In this document: positions 40,801-47,855 of the stretch, piece by piece | How the letters are laid out: each line of letters starts with the position of its first letter | Position numbering within the stretch: the first letter of the stretch is position 1 | From: Colius striatus | Taxonomy: Eukaryota > Chordata > Aves > Coliiformes > Coliidae | Length of the DNA stretch: 64,000 nucleotides | Assembly (NCBI RefSeq): GCF_028858725.1 | Contig: NC_084768.1 | Span: forward strand, 32,952,664 to 33,016,663 | Direction of reading: 5' to 3' | Made by a program: the position numbers and the translations under genes | The notes under the pieces: model-generated | What the model saw: the letters and a program-made list of their open reading frames with translations, nothing else | What the model was told of the DNA's origin: nothing | Database searches by the model: none

Positions 40801-43800
40801 TTCAAATTTATACTGGTTTATCATCGATGAGGGGGATATTGGCATTGAAGGACTGAATGAGTTTACCTCAGCCAGGGATGCGTCCTACAGATAAGACACG
40901 AGAACATCCGTATCAACACAGCCCTGTGTACAAACTCACACATACAGACACGGGTGGCTCATGCTGACATGGCAAGCCTTTTCAACTACCTGATTAAAAT
41001 GATAAAACATACAGCTGATGAAAGAATTCTGTAGTACATGGCAAATCCGTTATCCTTTGCGGTGTCTCCTTCAGTGAGGATGTAGGAAATGACATTTATT
41101 CTAGAACTGGTGGAAGAACAAAATGCTGCCATTTGAGAAGAATGTTCTGCATAGCTAGAGAGAGAACTTGCCTCTGAAATGTCAAATCAGTTATGAATCC
41201 AAGCACCCAGTAACTGCATGGGATACTTACCAGCTTCATTGAAACTGTGAGAAGCCCGTTACTCAGGACTTAGCAAGCTTGAATTATCTCTAATAACCTG
41301 AACAGGGTAGATTAAAAGCTATGATTTTAAAAGAAAACAAGACAAAATCCAAACCATAATTTGTGTTGGAGTTGGATAGTTCAGTTTGCAGATAGTTGAA
41401 AATAAACTTTGAAATGAAAACGTTTACAGAGGCACAATTTAAACAACCAGCCAACGAACCAACCAAGCAACAGTAAGTAAAGATGCAGAACAAATCTGCT
41501 GCTTGATTCTGAAAAAAAAAGAAGTCAAAGCACAGTTTTGCTGGAGTGGAAAGCCACTTTGTGATAGCATCAACCACTTCCACCACAGCTCTCCAAGAAC
41601 ATGTCCCTGTAGCAGCTGCTTCTGCTTGCTGTGCTCAATGGTGATCACTCAAACGAGAAACAGAGTGGAAATTGGAAACAGGAAAGAAATCTCATTTTCT
41701 TCCTTAAATGCAAGTCTGAATGAGACCTACTAATCTGAAATCTTGAAGGATACAGTAACTAGGAAACTAAATGAAATTCACTGGCTCCATAAAAGAGCAT
41801 AACAAATGAATAAATCATTTTTAAAATACAAATTGGGGCAATTAAATGACTGGATTTGTAGATATCACTCATTTTATACATTTTCTGTAGTATATCCAGT
41901 GCAATGAAGTATTTTCATAACAAACTTTAAAATTAATCTATTTTATAGATGTTTTCTAAGTGTAATTGGATGACACTAAGTACTGAGTGGCAGAGTTGGC
42001 CTTTCTGGTGCCTTGCTGACTCCAGCACAAGGAGAAAAGGGGTGTTGTCAAAGGGAAACCTGCTCAGATGCCAGGAGTGGCAATGTGCCAGCCCACACAA
42101 ACTGGAGGCATCCCAAGGCCCATCTCGTGTGAGTGAAGAGCAGTGCTGCTGAACTTAGGGAGAGGGGCTTCTTTTTCCTTTGACTTCAACTGCACCAAAA
42201 CTTTGGAACACATTCTGTCTTGTTCTTTTCCCACCTCAAACCTCACTGCCTACAGCCATCCCTCTCCTTTGGATTATTCCCACCAATACAGAGTGGAAAT
42301 TTGCACTGAGAATTATGCACAGAAAGCACTGATGTACCAGTTGTCCTCCCATCACTTAGGGACAGGATGGAAGACCAAAAGCAATACTTTAAACCTTATA
42401 TAGCTGCTTCCTTGTACACCTGTAAAGCCTTTCCTTGTCACGCAGTGTGTTCTCATGCACAATTCCCATGTGGGTACGCAGCCAGCGCTGTGCTGAGTGG
42501 CACATGTGAGCACGTAAGGGACTTGAATGGCCATATAGCTTGAGGAATAATGACTCTGCAAGGCTAAACTGGAGCAAGTCAAGTGTGTTTCATACTTTCT
42601 TATTTTCCATGGGTCATTAATACCTTAATGTTTTATTCCTCCTTCTAGGTCACTACCAAAAATTGCTCTACAGAGGCAGGTTTCTGAAAGTCTATTTTCA
42701 TAGGGAAGGGCTTAGGAATATGTGGTTGGTGAAATAAAATGCAGGGAATAAAAATCCACAGGATATGCAGGTCTTCAGCTCTGTGTAATACAGCTCTAGT
42801 GCTCATCTGCACAGGAGTTAATGCATTTAAGTTTTAAACAAGCAGCTGTTTCTCTTTGTCCTCATGGTACTTCAGGTTTAGTTCCAGCACTGGAGGTTTG
42901 TGTGATAGAAGTCTGACGTAACAGAAACATGGCGAAAAAAGAGATAGTTTTCTGTACAGCTGTAATTGTGTGGTGGGAACTGTGTTTTTGTGTGCATATA
43001 GACCAGGGCTCTCACTCACATTTGGCTGCAATGGGGCAGGAAGACTCCAAAATAAATAAGGGAAGGAAAGCAGTGATGCAGCAGGAGCAGCCTGAGCACA
43101 CAGCAGAGCCTGCAGTGATTTGTAGAAGATATAAGGCACCCAGGGGGTTGCCTAAACACCACTCCGCCCCAGAGCACAGATCCTTGACTCAGGGTTGCCT
43201 CCACGCCTCATCCCTCCCTCACTCCCTCCCAGCAAGGACCCAGAGCCAGCAATCTTCTGAGGCCTGGGATCCAAAGCAGGACTGGAGATAAAGGATGTGG
43301 TGACAGAGTTTGTCTTACTAGAGAATGGCTTGGTTGGTGGAGCATTTGTCAAAGGAGCAAAGAGATTCAGGAAGACAGAACAGTTCCTTAGCCAAAAAAG
43401 TCACTTATAAATCAGCCAAAAACTCTTAATCAACTTGTTTTGGAAGAAAAATTCTCCTCTGTGCAACTCTGAAGTGGCACAAACGTCTTCTCCAGAGACA
43501 CCATTAACTAAGATTTCTGTAATCAGGAAATGGAGAAAACCACTGTAATGAGTTTGAAAGAAGAACTGCTGAAGATTTCAGGTATTAACCCAAGTGCTGA
43601 CACCTCTGTCAGCACCAGGTCACTGTATCAGCTAGCAAGGAAGGCAAACATTAACTGCACAGGTTTTGTGGTATGTGTGGCACTCGAGACTGTGAAACTA
43701 ATGGAAGAAAGCAGGTTGGAGACATTGTATTTGTGTGACTCAGAACTCAGCCTCTGCTAAAACAACCTCAGAACTCTTTCCATGGTAACAGGAAGTGGGA

Positions 43801-46533
43801 TGAAGTGAAACGCGCATCACGCCATGAAATGCTTTATCAGAGCTGCCCAGGAAGATGCCAGTCTGTAACAGCTGAGCTGTGTCACAGGGTACCAGGTCAA
43901 TGCCTTAGCACACTCTCAGGTTAAATGGCTGTGAATTTTCATAAAATAAAAGTCCCACGTTTGCCTCTTGAGTAACTTTGGGTATTGAGGTTGACAGTTT
44001 TTAAGAACCTCATTTGTCACCATTTTGTTAGCTGGTACCTTTCATTGGCTAAATGGAGAGGAATGAGGAACCCTGCACCACTCCCTGACACACAGCAGCC
44101 TGGCAAACCCAGCTTAAAACTGGGTGGTCCTGCACAAACCCCAGTAAAGTACAGTTTAAAACACAGTAGTCCTGCACAAACCCCAGTAAGGTACAGTTTA
44201 AAACAGGGTGGTCCTGCACAAACCCCAGTAAGGTACAGTTTAAAACAGGGTGGTCCTGCACAAACCCCAGTAAGGTACAGTTTAAAACAGGGTGGTCCTG
44301 CACAAACCCCAGTAAGGTACAGTTTAAAACAGGGTGGTCCTGCAACAGTATGTTATGGGAAAATTTGGTTTACAAAACTTCAGTCTGAAGCTCCATTCAT
44401 TCTGTCAGTTTCCCTTGAATATAGGAAACATAAACAAATGGAGTGTAATCTTCCATCAGCCTTGCAGGTTCTCACCAGCTCTAATCAGCCTTCACGGGCG
44501 AATTTCAGGTCTATTGGCAACCACTAACTGCAAGTTTCTAGGCTGGGGAAAGAATGCTGTATTTTCACATAGTATGACAAATACTCCTGTTTGCAGGAGT
44601 AAGTTACGTGGCAATGCATTAAGAGCAGTTCAGATTTAATGTATGTATGAAATATTTGGCGTGAATCCAGGCTGCATAAGTTTAAAGATACAGATATTTG
44701 CCATAGAGCAGCCATAACTTGTATCAGCTACACTTGCTTTTATTTTGTACTCCCTGGAAGCATCACTCTTGACAAGGAAGCAGCATAACTGTTGCCATGC
44801 TGTACTGATGGGCAGATTACCTGCACATAGACCTTCTCCTGAGCTCACCTAGCAAAAGCAAAAGGATTCAGAGCAAGAAACAGCTAAAATGGTATCTTAG
44901 CACTGCATGTTCAGTGAAGCACTCCTCTCTTCATGAGGCAAATGAAGACTGGTGCTTCTCTAGAAAACCCGTTATGCTTAAGAAAAACACAGGTAACTGG
45001 GTGAAATTCAGCCTGACCTCTCACATGTTGCAGACCTTTAAATCACCTAATAGTCGCTTCTGGCCTTAAAATGCACATACAGTCAAAGTTCAATGCATAG
45101 CTCCTAAGAATGAAGCTTTTATTCCAACAGTTTTATTCATGCAGACAAATATATATATATATACACCTATTTTGTTTCCTATGACAATTGGTCCTACCAA
45201 AAACACATCTGGTGTCACATTTTCAAACAGGAAACATCTGTTTCTCTCCCAGTGTCACACAGCAGTTCTGAAGTCTCAGAAGCTGTGCAGGGTCTCAGCC
45301 CCCTCATAGAATTTTTTTCCACTTCATCTATCTGTATATTCTTGCGCTTTAGATATTGCCTTGGTAAGGCAAATAGATCCAGGATATACTCTCTCCTGTA
45401 ATGGCTCAGAAGATAAGAGGTAAGTCTCATCTTAATTGAGTACCAAATGCCAACTGCTATAGGTGATAGCCACAGCACACTTCATTGATTCCATTAAAAG
45501 CAGCAGTGGCACCCATGTACCTACCTAACTCTGTGCTTTCAAGTTTGCAGTTACACTCCTTGTATTCCTTTCATCAAAACAGAGATGTTATGTGATGCCA
45601 TGATTCTCCAGCCACCTATGTGATGCTGTCTGACTTCTCTTCATCTTTCAAAAGAAAATTCTATCCCAAACTTGAAAACCTCTATTTATATTTAAGTACA
45701 GCTGCAATTACTAACCGGGACTGTCTATTTAATTTACTGATAGAAACACTCAACAGCCCGGGTTAGAAGGGAACTTGAAAAAACGTCTGGTCCAGCCTTT
45801 TATGGGAAAGGGTAGCTTAGGTGAGATCATCTGACACCCTTTCCAATCACTTCTTGAAAACCTCCAGGGGACACTGCCACGTCCCTGAGGAGGTTGTTTC
45901 AGTGAACGGCTGTTCTCACTGTAAAAAAAAAATCACCTTTCTTATTTAAAGAAAAAAACGTCTCCCGGTGCACGTCAGCATCTAGCCTGGAGAAAAGGAT
46001 ACCGACATGCCACATGGCAAATGTGACGACAAGGTTACAGCGAGTCCAGATTACTTTGCAAATGGAAGGTAGGAACAGACAGGGCTTGCATGGTTCCTCG
46101 AAGTAGCAAAATCCCCTTTCTGTATCCAAGCAGAACGTCACCCGGGGCTCCGCCGGGCTGCCAGCTCCGGCAGCTGCACACAGCAGGACGGGACCTGCCC
46201 TGTCAGCGCGGGGCCGGCGGGCAGAGGCGGGGCACAGATCGCCACGATCGCCGCCGCCCGGGGCCGTCCCGTCCCGTCCCGCCCGCCCCAGCGAGCGAGG
46301 AAGCGGCTGCAGCCCGCCCGGCCCCGGCGCGCCGCGGGCCGTACCTTGCTGAACACCTCCAAGTCATCCTCCTCGTCGTCCAGCGCCAGCACGTCGGCGG
46401 CGGCGGCGAGCAGCGGCTCCCGGGCACCCGCGGGCACGGCAGCCGCGGCCGCAGCTCGGGTCCCTCCCCCGCCGCCGCCGCCGGAGGCAGGCGGGGGGAG
46501 CAGCGGCGCCGGTACCCAGCCCTCCGCCTCCAT
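19748..46533 (-). CDS. SNX7: Sorting nexin 7 (PX-BAR protein), complete nine-exon CDS
   Basis: Spliced CDS on the minus strand: 46533-46345, 40884-40702, 38920-38810, 38409-38245, 37316-37115, 35244-35045, 31797-31711, 26834-26682 and 19828-19748, giving 456 residues. All introns are GT-AG and all phases fit. Order of parts: low-complexity Gly/Ala N-terminus with an acidic [10 protein letters not shown] stretch (1-63), PX domain (about 93-215) with RRRYQDF (138-144), IIPPLPEK (159-166) and ETRRKAL (182-188), an amphipathic linker helix (about 225-245), then a BAR domain (about 250-450). The family is known to bind PtdIns3P on early and recycling endosomes and to heterodimerise with SNX4 in cargo recycling and autophagy-related trafficking. 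Identification rests on strong remembered similarity to vertebrate SNX7 over every exon, including signatures such as [16 protein letters not shown] and [20 protein letters not shown]30 is the nearest paralogue, but the exon 4-6 wording fits SNX7 better. No frameshift or internal stop is seen. Confidence 0.96.
20627..20645 (-). mobile_element. CR1-like octamer tail remnant
   Basis: TCATAGAATTATAGAATAG is the reverse complement of the CR1 terminal octamers, about 150 bases from the plus-oriented CR1 tail. It is very short, so it may be chance or the edge of an older insertion. Confidence 0.4.
20799..20861 (+). mobile_element. CR1 LINE 3' fragment
   Basis: Reads GACCTGTTGGACTAGATGAT, then TCTAAAGGTCCCTTCCAACC and ends ATTCTATGATTCTG, the canonical CR1 3' terminus with its octamer tail, here in plus orientation (antisense to SNX7) inside intron 8. 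It is little diverged from the remembered consensus, so relatively young. Confidence 0.92.
21451..21482. repeat. Perfect inverted repeat, 12-bp arms, 8-base loop
   Basis: CCAAGATGCCTG, loop AGCTGAAA, then CAGGCATCTTGG. The arms are exactly complementary, so either strand can form a stable hairpin. It lies in SNX7 intron 8, transcribed as part of the pre-mRNA. The stem is shorter than usual microRNA precursors and the immediate flanks pair only weakly. Confidence 0.85.
22247..22258. repeat. Poly-G run of 12
   Basis: Twelve consecutive G bases within intron 8 of SNX7, prone to length error in assembly and replication. Confidence 0.9.
26682..26834 (-). CDS. SNX7: SNX7 exon 8, residues 380-430 (BAR helix)
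   Basis: Encodes [20 protein letters not shown], then [20 protein letters not shown] and [11 protein letters not shown]. The region is strongly alpha-helical and charged and matches the third BAR helix of SNX7. The acceptor is GTTTAG|TTC and the donor GAG|GTAAGA. Phase 0 at both ends. The downstream intron is the longest in the gene. Confidence 0.96.
26835..31710 (-). other. SNX7 intron 7 (4,876 bp)
   Basis: GTGAGT to GTTTAG. A small GGATCAC duplication lies at about 28373-28399. No conserved exon, RNA gene or full transposon copy recognised. Confidence 0.9.
31711..31797 (-). CDS. SNX7: SNX7 exon 7, residues 351-379 (BAR coiled coil)
   Basis: A small 87-nt exon encoding [20 protein letters not shown] followed by ANKKTEKDL. 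It is highly charged and helical, part of the long BAR coiled coil. The acceptor is CTATTAAG|GGT (AAG type) and the donor CTG|GTGAGT. Both ends are phase 0, so the exon could be a cassette exon, although removing 29 residues from a BAR helix would probably damage dimerisation. Confidence 0.95.
31798..35044 (-). other. SNX7 intron 6 (3,247 bp)
   Basis: GTAAGG to ATTAAG. A short duplicated TTGCAAGCG near 33812-33828 is the only local repeat noticed. Short overlapping frames at 33635-34087 have no recognised similarity. Confidence 0.9.
35045..35244 (-). CDS. SNX7: SNX7 exon 6, residues 284-350 (BAR core)
   Basis: Begins with the last two bases of codon 284 (Glu), then [20 protein letters not shown], and ends [11 protein letters not shown]. 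This is the centre of the BAR dimer, with the WSASEED and [20 protein letters not shown] helices. The acceptor is TCCTGTTAAG|AGT, an uncommon AAG type, and the donor ATG|GTAAGG. Exons 5 and 6 have complementary phases (0-1 and 1-0), so neither can be skipped alone without a frameshift. Confidence 0.97.
35245..37114 (-). other. SNX7 intron 5 (1,870 bp)
   Basis: GTAAGT to GTTAAG. Contains a minor AAAAGGAC direct repeat near 35476-35506 on the plus strand; otherwise nothing recognised. Confidence 0.9.
37115..37316 (-). CDS. SNX7: SNX7 exon 5, residues 217-283 (linker helix and BAR helix 1)
   Basis: After CAG|GAA the exon reads [20 protein letters not shown]. Residues 225-245 have spaced arginines between hydrophobic positions and form the amphipathic helix typical of PX-BAR nexins, which inserts into the bilayer. 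From about residue 251 the first BAR helix follows ([20 protein letters not shown]). The exon ends with AGG plus one base (phase 1) before GTAAGT, the best donor in the gene. The split codon 284 is completed as Glu by exon 6. Confidence 0.96.
37317..38244 (-). other. SNX7 intron 4 (928 bp)
   Basis: GTAAAA to CTTCAG. Nothing else recognised inside. Confidence 0.9.
38245..38409 (-). CDS. SNX7: SNX7 exon 4, residues 162-216 (end of PX domain)
   Basis: The exon starts [15 protein letters not shown], completing the PPxP-type membrane loop begun in exon 3. It carries [14 protein letters not shown] (182-195), the PX alpha helix whose basic residues form the second part of the phosphoinositide pocket, and ends FLTAQAW. 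The acceptor CCTTAG|CCA lies behind a nine-T polypyrimidine run, and the donor is TGG|GTAAAA. Phase is 0 at both ends. There is no break or substitution in the expected binding residues. Confidence 0.96.
38410..38809 (-). other. SNX7 intron 3 (400 bp)
   Basis: The shortest intron. It begins with the weak donor GTTCGT and ends with a nine-T tract and CCTTAG. I looked for a U12-type branch site near the acceptor and saw none, so it is read as a U2-type intron. Confidence 0.88.
38810..38920 (-). CDS. SNX7: SNX7 exon 3, residues 125-161 (PX phosphoinositide motif)
   Basis: The exon encodes [13 protein letters not shown] then RRRYQDF (138-144), the canonical PX motif whose Arg and Tyr contact the 3-phosphoinositide headgroup, and ends HPTLIIP, which enters the proline-rich PX loop. 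The acceptor is strong (GGTTTTCAG|ACA). The donor is weak: CCT|GTTCGT, with T at +3 and C at +4. It is nevertheless the only placement that joins IIP to the PLPEKF of exon 4 in frame. The exon is 111 nt with phase 0 at both ends, so skipping would remove 37 residues, including the lipid-binding motif, without a frameshift. Confidence 0.94.
38921..40701 (-). other. SNX7 intron 2 (1,781 bp)
   Basis: GTGAGC to TTTTCAG. AT-rich; no repeat, RNA gene or second exon recognised inside it. Confidence 0.9.
40702..40884 (-). CDS. SNX7: SNX7 exon 2, residues 64-124 (start of PX domain)
   Basis: Reverse-complement reading gives [12 protein letters not shown] at the start and ends [11 protein letters not shown]. 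The acceptor is CTGTAG|GAC and the donor AAG|GTGAGC, phase 0 at both ends. The segment from about residue 93 ([19 protein letters not shown]) forms the first beta strands of the PX domain. The Ser/Pro-rich lead-in ([12 protein letters not shown]) is a likely flexible region. An internal Met at residue 77 and another at 84 could support short N-terminal isoforms, but this is speculative. Confidence 0.95.
44108..44345. repeat. 42-bp minisatellite, about 5.6 copies, in SNX7 intron 1
   Basis: Tandem units of 42 bp (core GGTGGTCCTGCACAAACCCC then AGTAAGGTACAGTTTAAAAC A). The first two copies are diverged; the following copies are nearly identical. As 42 is a multiple of three, frames stay open on both strands: a 14-residue repeat ([14 protein letters not shown]) on plus and another ([14 protein letters not shown]) on minus. 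I regard both as by-products. In the SNX7 sense direction each unit contains TTTGTGCAG|G, which resembles a splice acceptor. Confidence 0.97.
45149..45163. repeat. Short (AT)n run
   Basis: Seven and a half AT units in intron 1 of SNX7. Confidence 0.9.
45750..45990 (-). mobile_element. Diverged CR1 LINE fragment
   Basis: GGGTTAGAAGGGAACTTG, CTGGTCCAGCC, ACCCTTTCCAATCACTTCTT, CCTGAGGAGGTTGTTTCAGT and TTCTCACTGTAAAAAA follow the order of a CR1 3' region in minus orientation, with many substitutions. It lies within about 350-600 bases of the exon 1 donor. Ends are approximate. Confidence 0.75.
46345..46533 (-). CDS. SNX7: SNX7 exon 1 (coding part), residues 1-63
   Basis: The start codon sits at 46533-46531 in a strong context (A at -3, G at +4). 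The N-terminus is low complexity: a seven-glycine run at residues 18-24 and an alanine-rich stretch at about 27-32. It then ends in the acidic [13 protein letters not shown], which is the conserved end of exon 1 in the long SNX7 isoform. The donor reads AAG|GTACGG and the exon ends in phase 0. The reading frame stays open upstream of this ATG for at least 50 bases, but I see no other ATG there, so this start is preferred. The Gly/Ala part is expected to be disordered. Confidence 0.92.
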
Positions 46534-46582
46534 CCTGCCCTGCGAGCGCGGGCGCCGCCGCAGCCGCTTCCCGGGGGCTGCA

Positions 46583-46597
46583 ATTGGCCGCCCGCCC
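46583..46597 (-). promoter_or_regulatory. CCAAT box next to two overlapping GC boxes
   Basis: On the minus strand, CCAAT (46587-46583) is directly preceded by two overlapping GGGCGG hexamers (46597-46588), about 50-65 bases upstream of the start codon. The combination is typical of NF-Y/Sp1-driven CpG-island promoters. The short distance to the ATG means either a very short 5' UTR or that the motif is incidental. Confidence 0.4.
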
Positions 46598-46720
46598 TCG
46601 CCCGCCTCCGCCGCGGCCCGCCCCCGGCCCCGGCCCCAGCCCCAGCCCCGGCCCCGCTGCAGCCAGGCCCGGCCTGGGGGGCGCGCACAGTGCGCAGGTC
46701 TGGAAGCGGCGGGAGGGCCG

Positions 46721-46805
46721 TGCCGTGCCGTGCCGTGCCGTGCCGTGCCGTGCCGTGCCGTGCCGTGCCGTGCCGCCCCGTCCCGTCCCGTCCCGTCCCG
46801 TCCCG
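46721..46805. repeat. Compound pentanucleotide repeat (TGCCG)11-CCCCG-(TCCCG)5
   Basis: Eleven perfect TGCCG units (46721-46775), one CCCCG, then five TCCCG units (46781-46805), located 188-272 bases upstream of the SNX7 start codon. The two arrays differ by one base per unit. On the sense (minus) strand the second array reads as GGGAC units, i.e. repeated G3 tracts with two-base loops, a textbook G-quadruplex pattern. Because of the five-base period all frames read through, which creates long spurious open frames on both strands. Confidence 0.95.
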
Positions 46806-47836
46806 CCGGGGCGGGAGGAAGCGGGAGGAAGGGCCGTGGGGCTGCGGCTGCGGAGGTTGGCCGGGAGCGGGGGAAGAGGCGGTGGCTGCTGCTCGCAACG
46901 CTTTGGCGGAGGCGTGGGGCTCGTTGACGCGGCGGCAGCTCCCCGCTATGGCCGTCCGCGGGGCTGCCGGGGCCGGCGCCCGTCGGGCTGCGCTTCGCCG
47001 CGCTCGGTCAGCCGTCCGCGGGGCGGGCAGCGCGCAGTGCCCGGGGGAGGGGACCCGGCCGAGCCCCGCCGTTTGCTGCATCGGCACTCCCAGGCGTTCC
47101 TTCTAGCTCTGGGCGGTGTCTTTGTTCGCGGTGGCCGCGCAGGCTGCACACGCCACGGCCCCGCAGGGTGAAAGCGAGCCTGTGTCTCGCCGTCGGTTGT
47201 AGCTGGAGGTTTACTCCTTCATCGTGGGGGCTGCTGTGCTTTCTGATGTTGAGGCTAGAGGTTACTTTGGGGTTGGAAAGCTACTTGTGAGGACAAACCG
47301 GCACCACGTCACATTCTGTGCTGAACACAGGAGCCTCTGTGGTGCCAGACGTGTCACTGAGACCCACGTTTGCACTGTCTGAGACAGGGCACGTCTTTAC
47401 AGGTTTCACCTGGGACATCTGAAGTCAATGGGAGCTTTGTTAGCGTAGGCTTCAAGAGTCCTGGGCAGGTGCTTAAACTGGCATCAGCATCATCTTTGTG
47501 TACTTTAATTCCCTTGCTGTCAAATTAGAAAAGGCAAACCCTGTAATCAAATAAAGGTATTTTGAATAGCATTCATTCGTCAGGCACCACTGGCTGATGG
47601 GGGTTTCAGCGGCTATTTCACGCTTTACAATAAAGCCTTGAGCTACACGTTGGATAAAAAACAAAACCGAGATAAGCAGGTAATATTCACTGAACTGTGC
47701 AAAGAGAAAAGGAATATGCCTGTGTGGCGAGACGGCGTTTTCATGTGTTGGGTTTCTCTTTACCTCCCTGCGGGTCGGGGGCAGTGGGGCTTTGCCCAGG
47801 AGCCCCCCGCGCACCTTGGCCACGCTCCCCGCGGAG

Positions 47837-47855
47837 CCGCCGCCAGGGGGAGATG
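47837..47855 (+). promoter_or_regulatory. CTCF-like motif in a small CpG-rich patch
   Basis: The core GCCGCCAGGGGGAGAT matches 13 of 19 positions of the usual CTCF motif, including the central CCAGGGGG. It sits in a GC-rich patch (about 47755-47890), 1.3 kb upstream of the SNX7 start codon. Motif match only. Confidence 0.35.

Larger units (their letters stand above)
40885..46344 (-). other. SNX7 intron 1 (5,460 bp)
   Basis: Starts GTACGG inside the CpG island and ends CTGTAG. It holds a CR1 fragment near its 5' end, a 42-bp minisatellite (44108-44345) and a short AT dinucleotide run (45149-45163). The rest is AT-rich unique-looking sequence with no recognisable exon. Confidence 0.9.
46130..47175. 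promoter_or_regulatory. CpG island covering SNX7 exon 1 and promoter
   Basis: The sequence changes abruptly from AT-rich intron to very GC-rich DNA dense in CG dinucleotides, from about 46130 to 47175. Exon 1 lies inside it and about 640 bases extend upstream of the ATG. No TATA box is visible, which suits a broad CpG-island promoter for a housekeeping-type trafficking gene. The transcription start cannot be fixed from sequence. Divergent transcription from the island is possible but no upstream exon is recognisable. Confidence 0.85.

Noticed and set aside
44108..44345. Possible CRISPR-like array
   Set aside because: Direct tandem units with no unique spacers, in a vertebrate intron. It is a minisatellite.
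43985..44527. 180-residue plus-strand frame with a 14-residue repeat, and its 98-residue minus-strand counterpart
   Set aside because: Produced by a 42-bp minisatellite, whose period is a multiple of three. No flanking coding signal, and it sits in an intron.
35045..46533. SNX30 or SNX4 instead of SNX7
   Set aside because: The PX-BAR order is shared, but exons 4-8 read closely as SNX7 ([27 protein letters not shown]), unlike my recollection of SNX30 and SNX4.
46090..47171. Long open frames of 193-338 residues on both strands across the CpG island
   Set aside because: They arise from high GC, few stop codons and the five-base repeat. The sequences are Arg/Pro/Ala low complexity without domain signatures, and one overlaps SNX7 exon 1 in the wrong frame.
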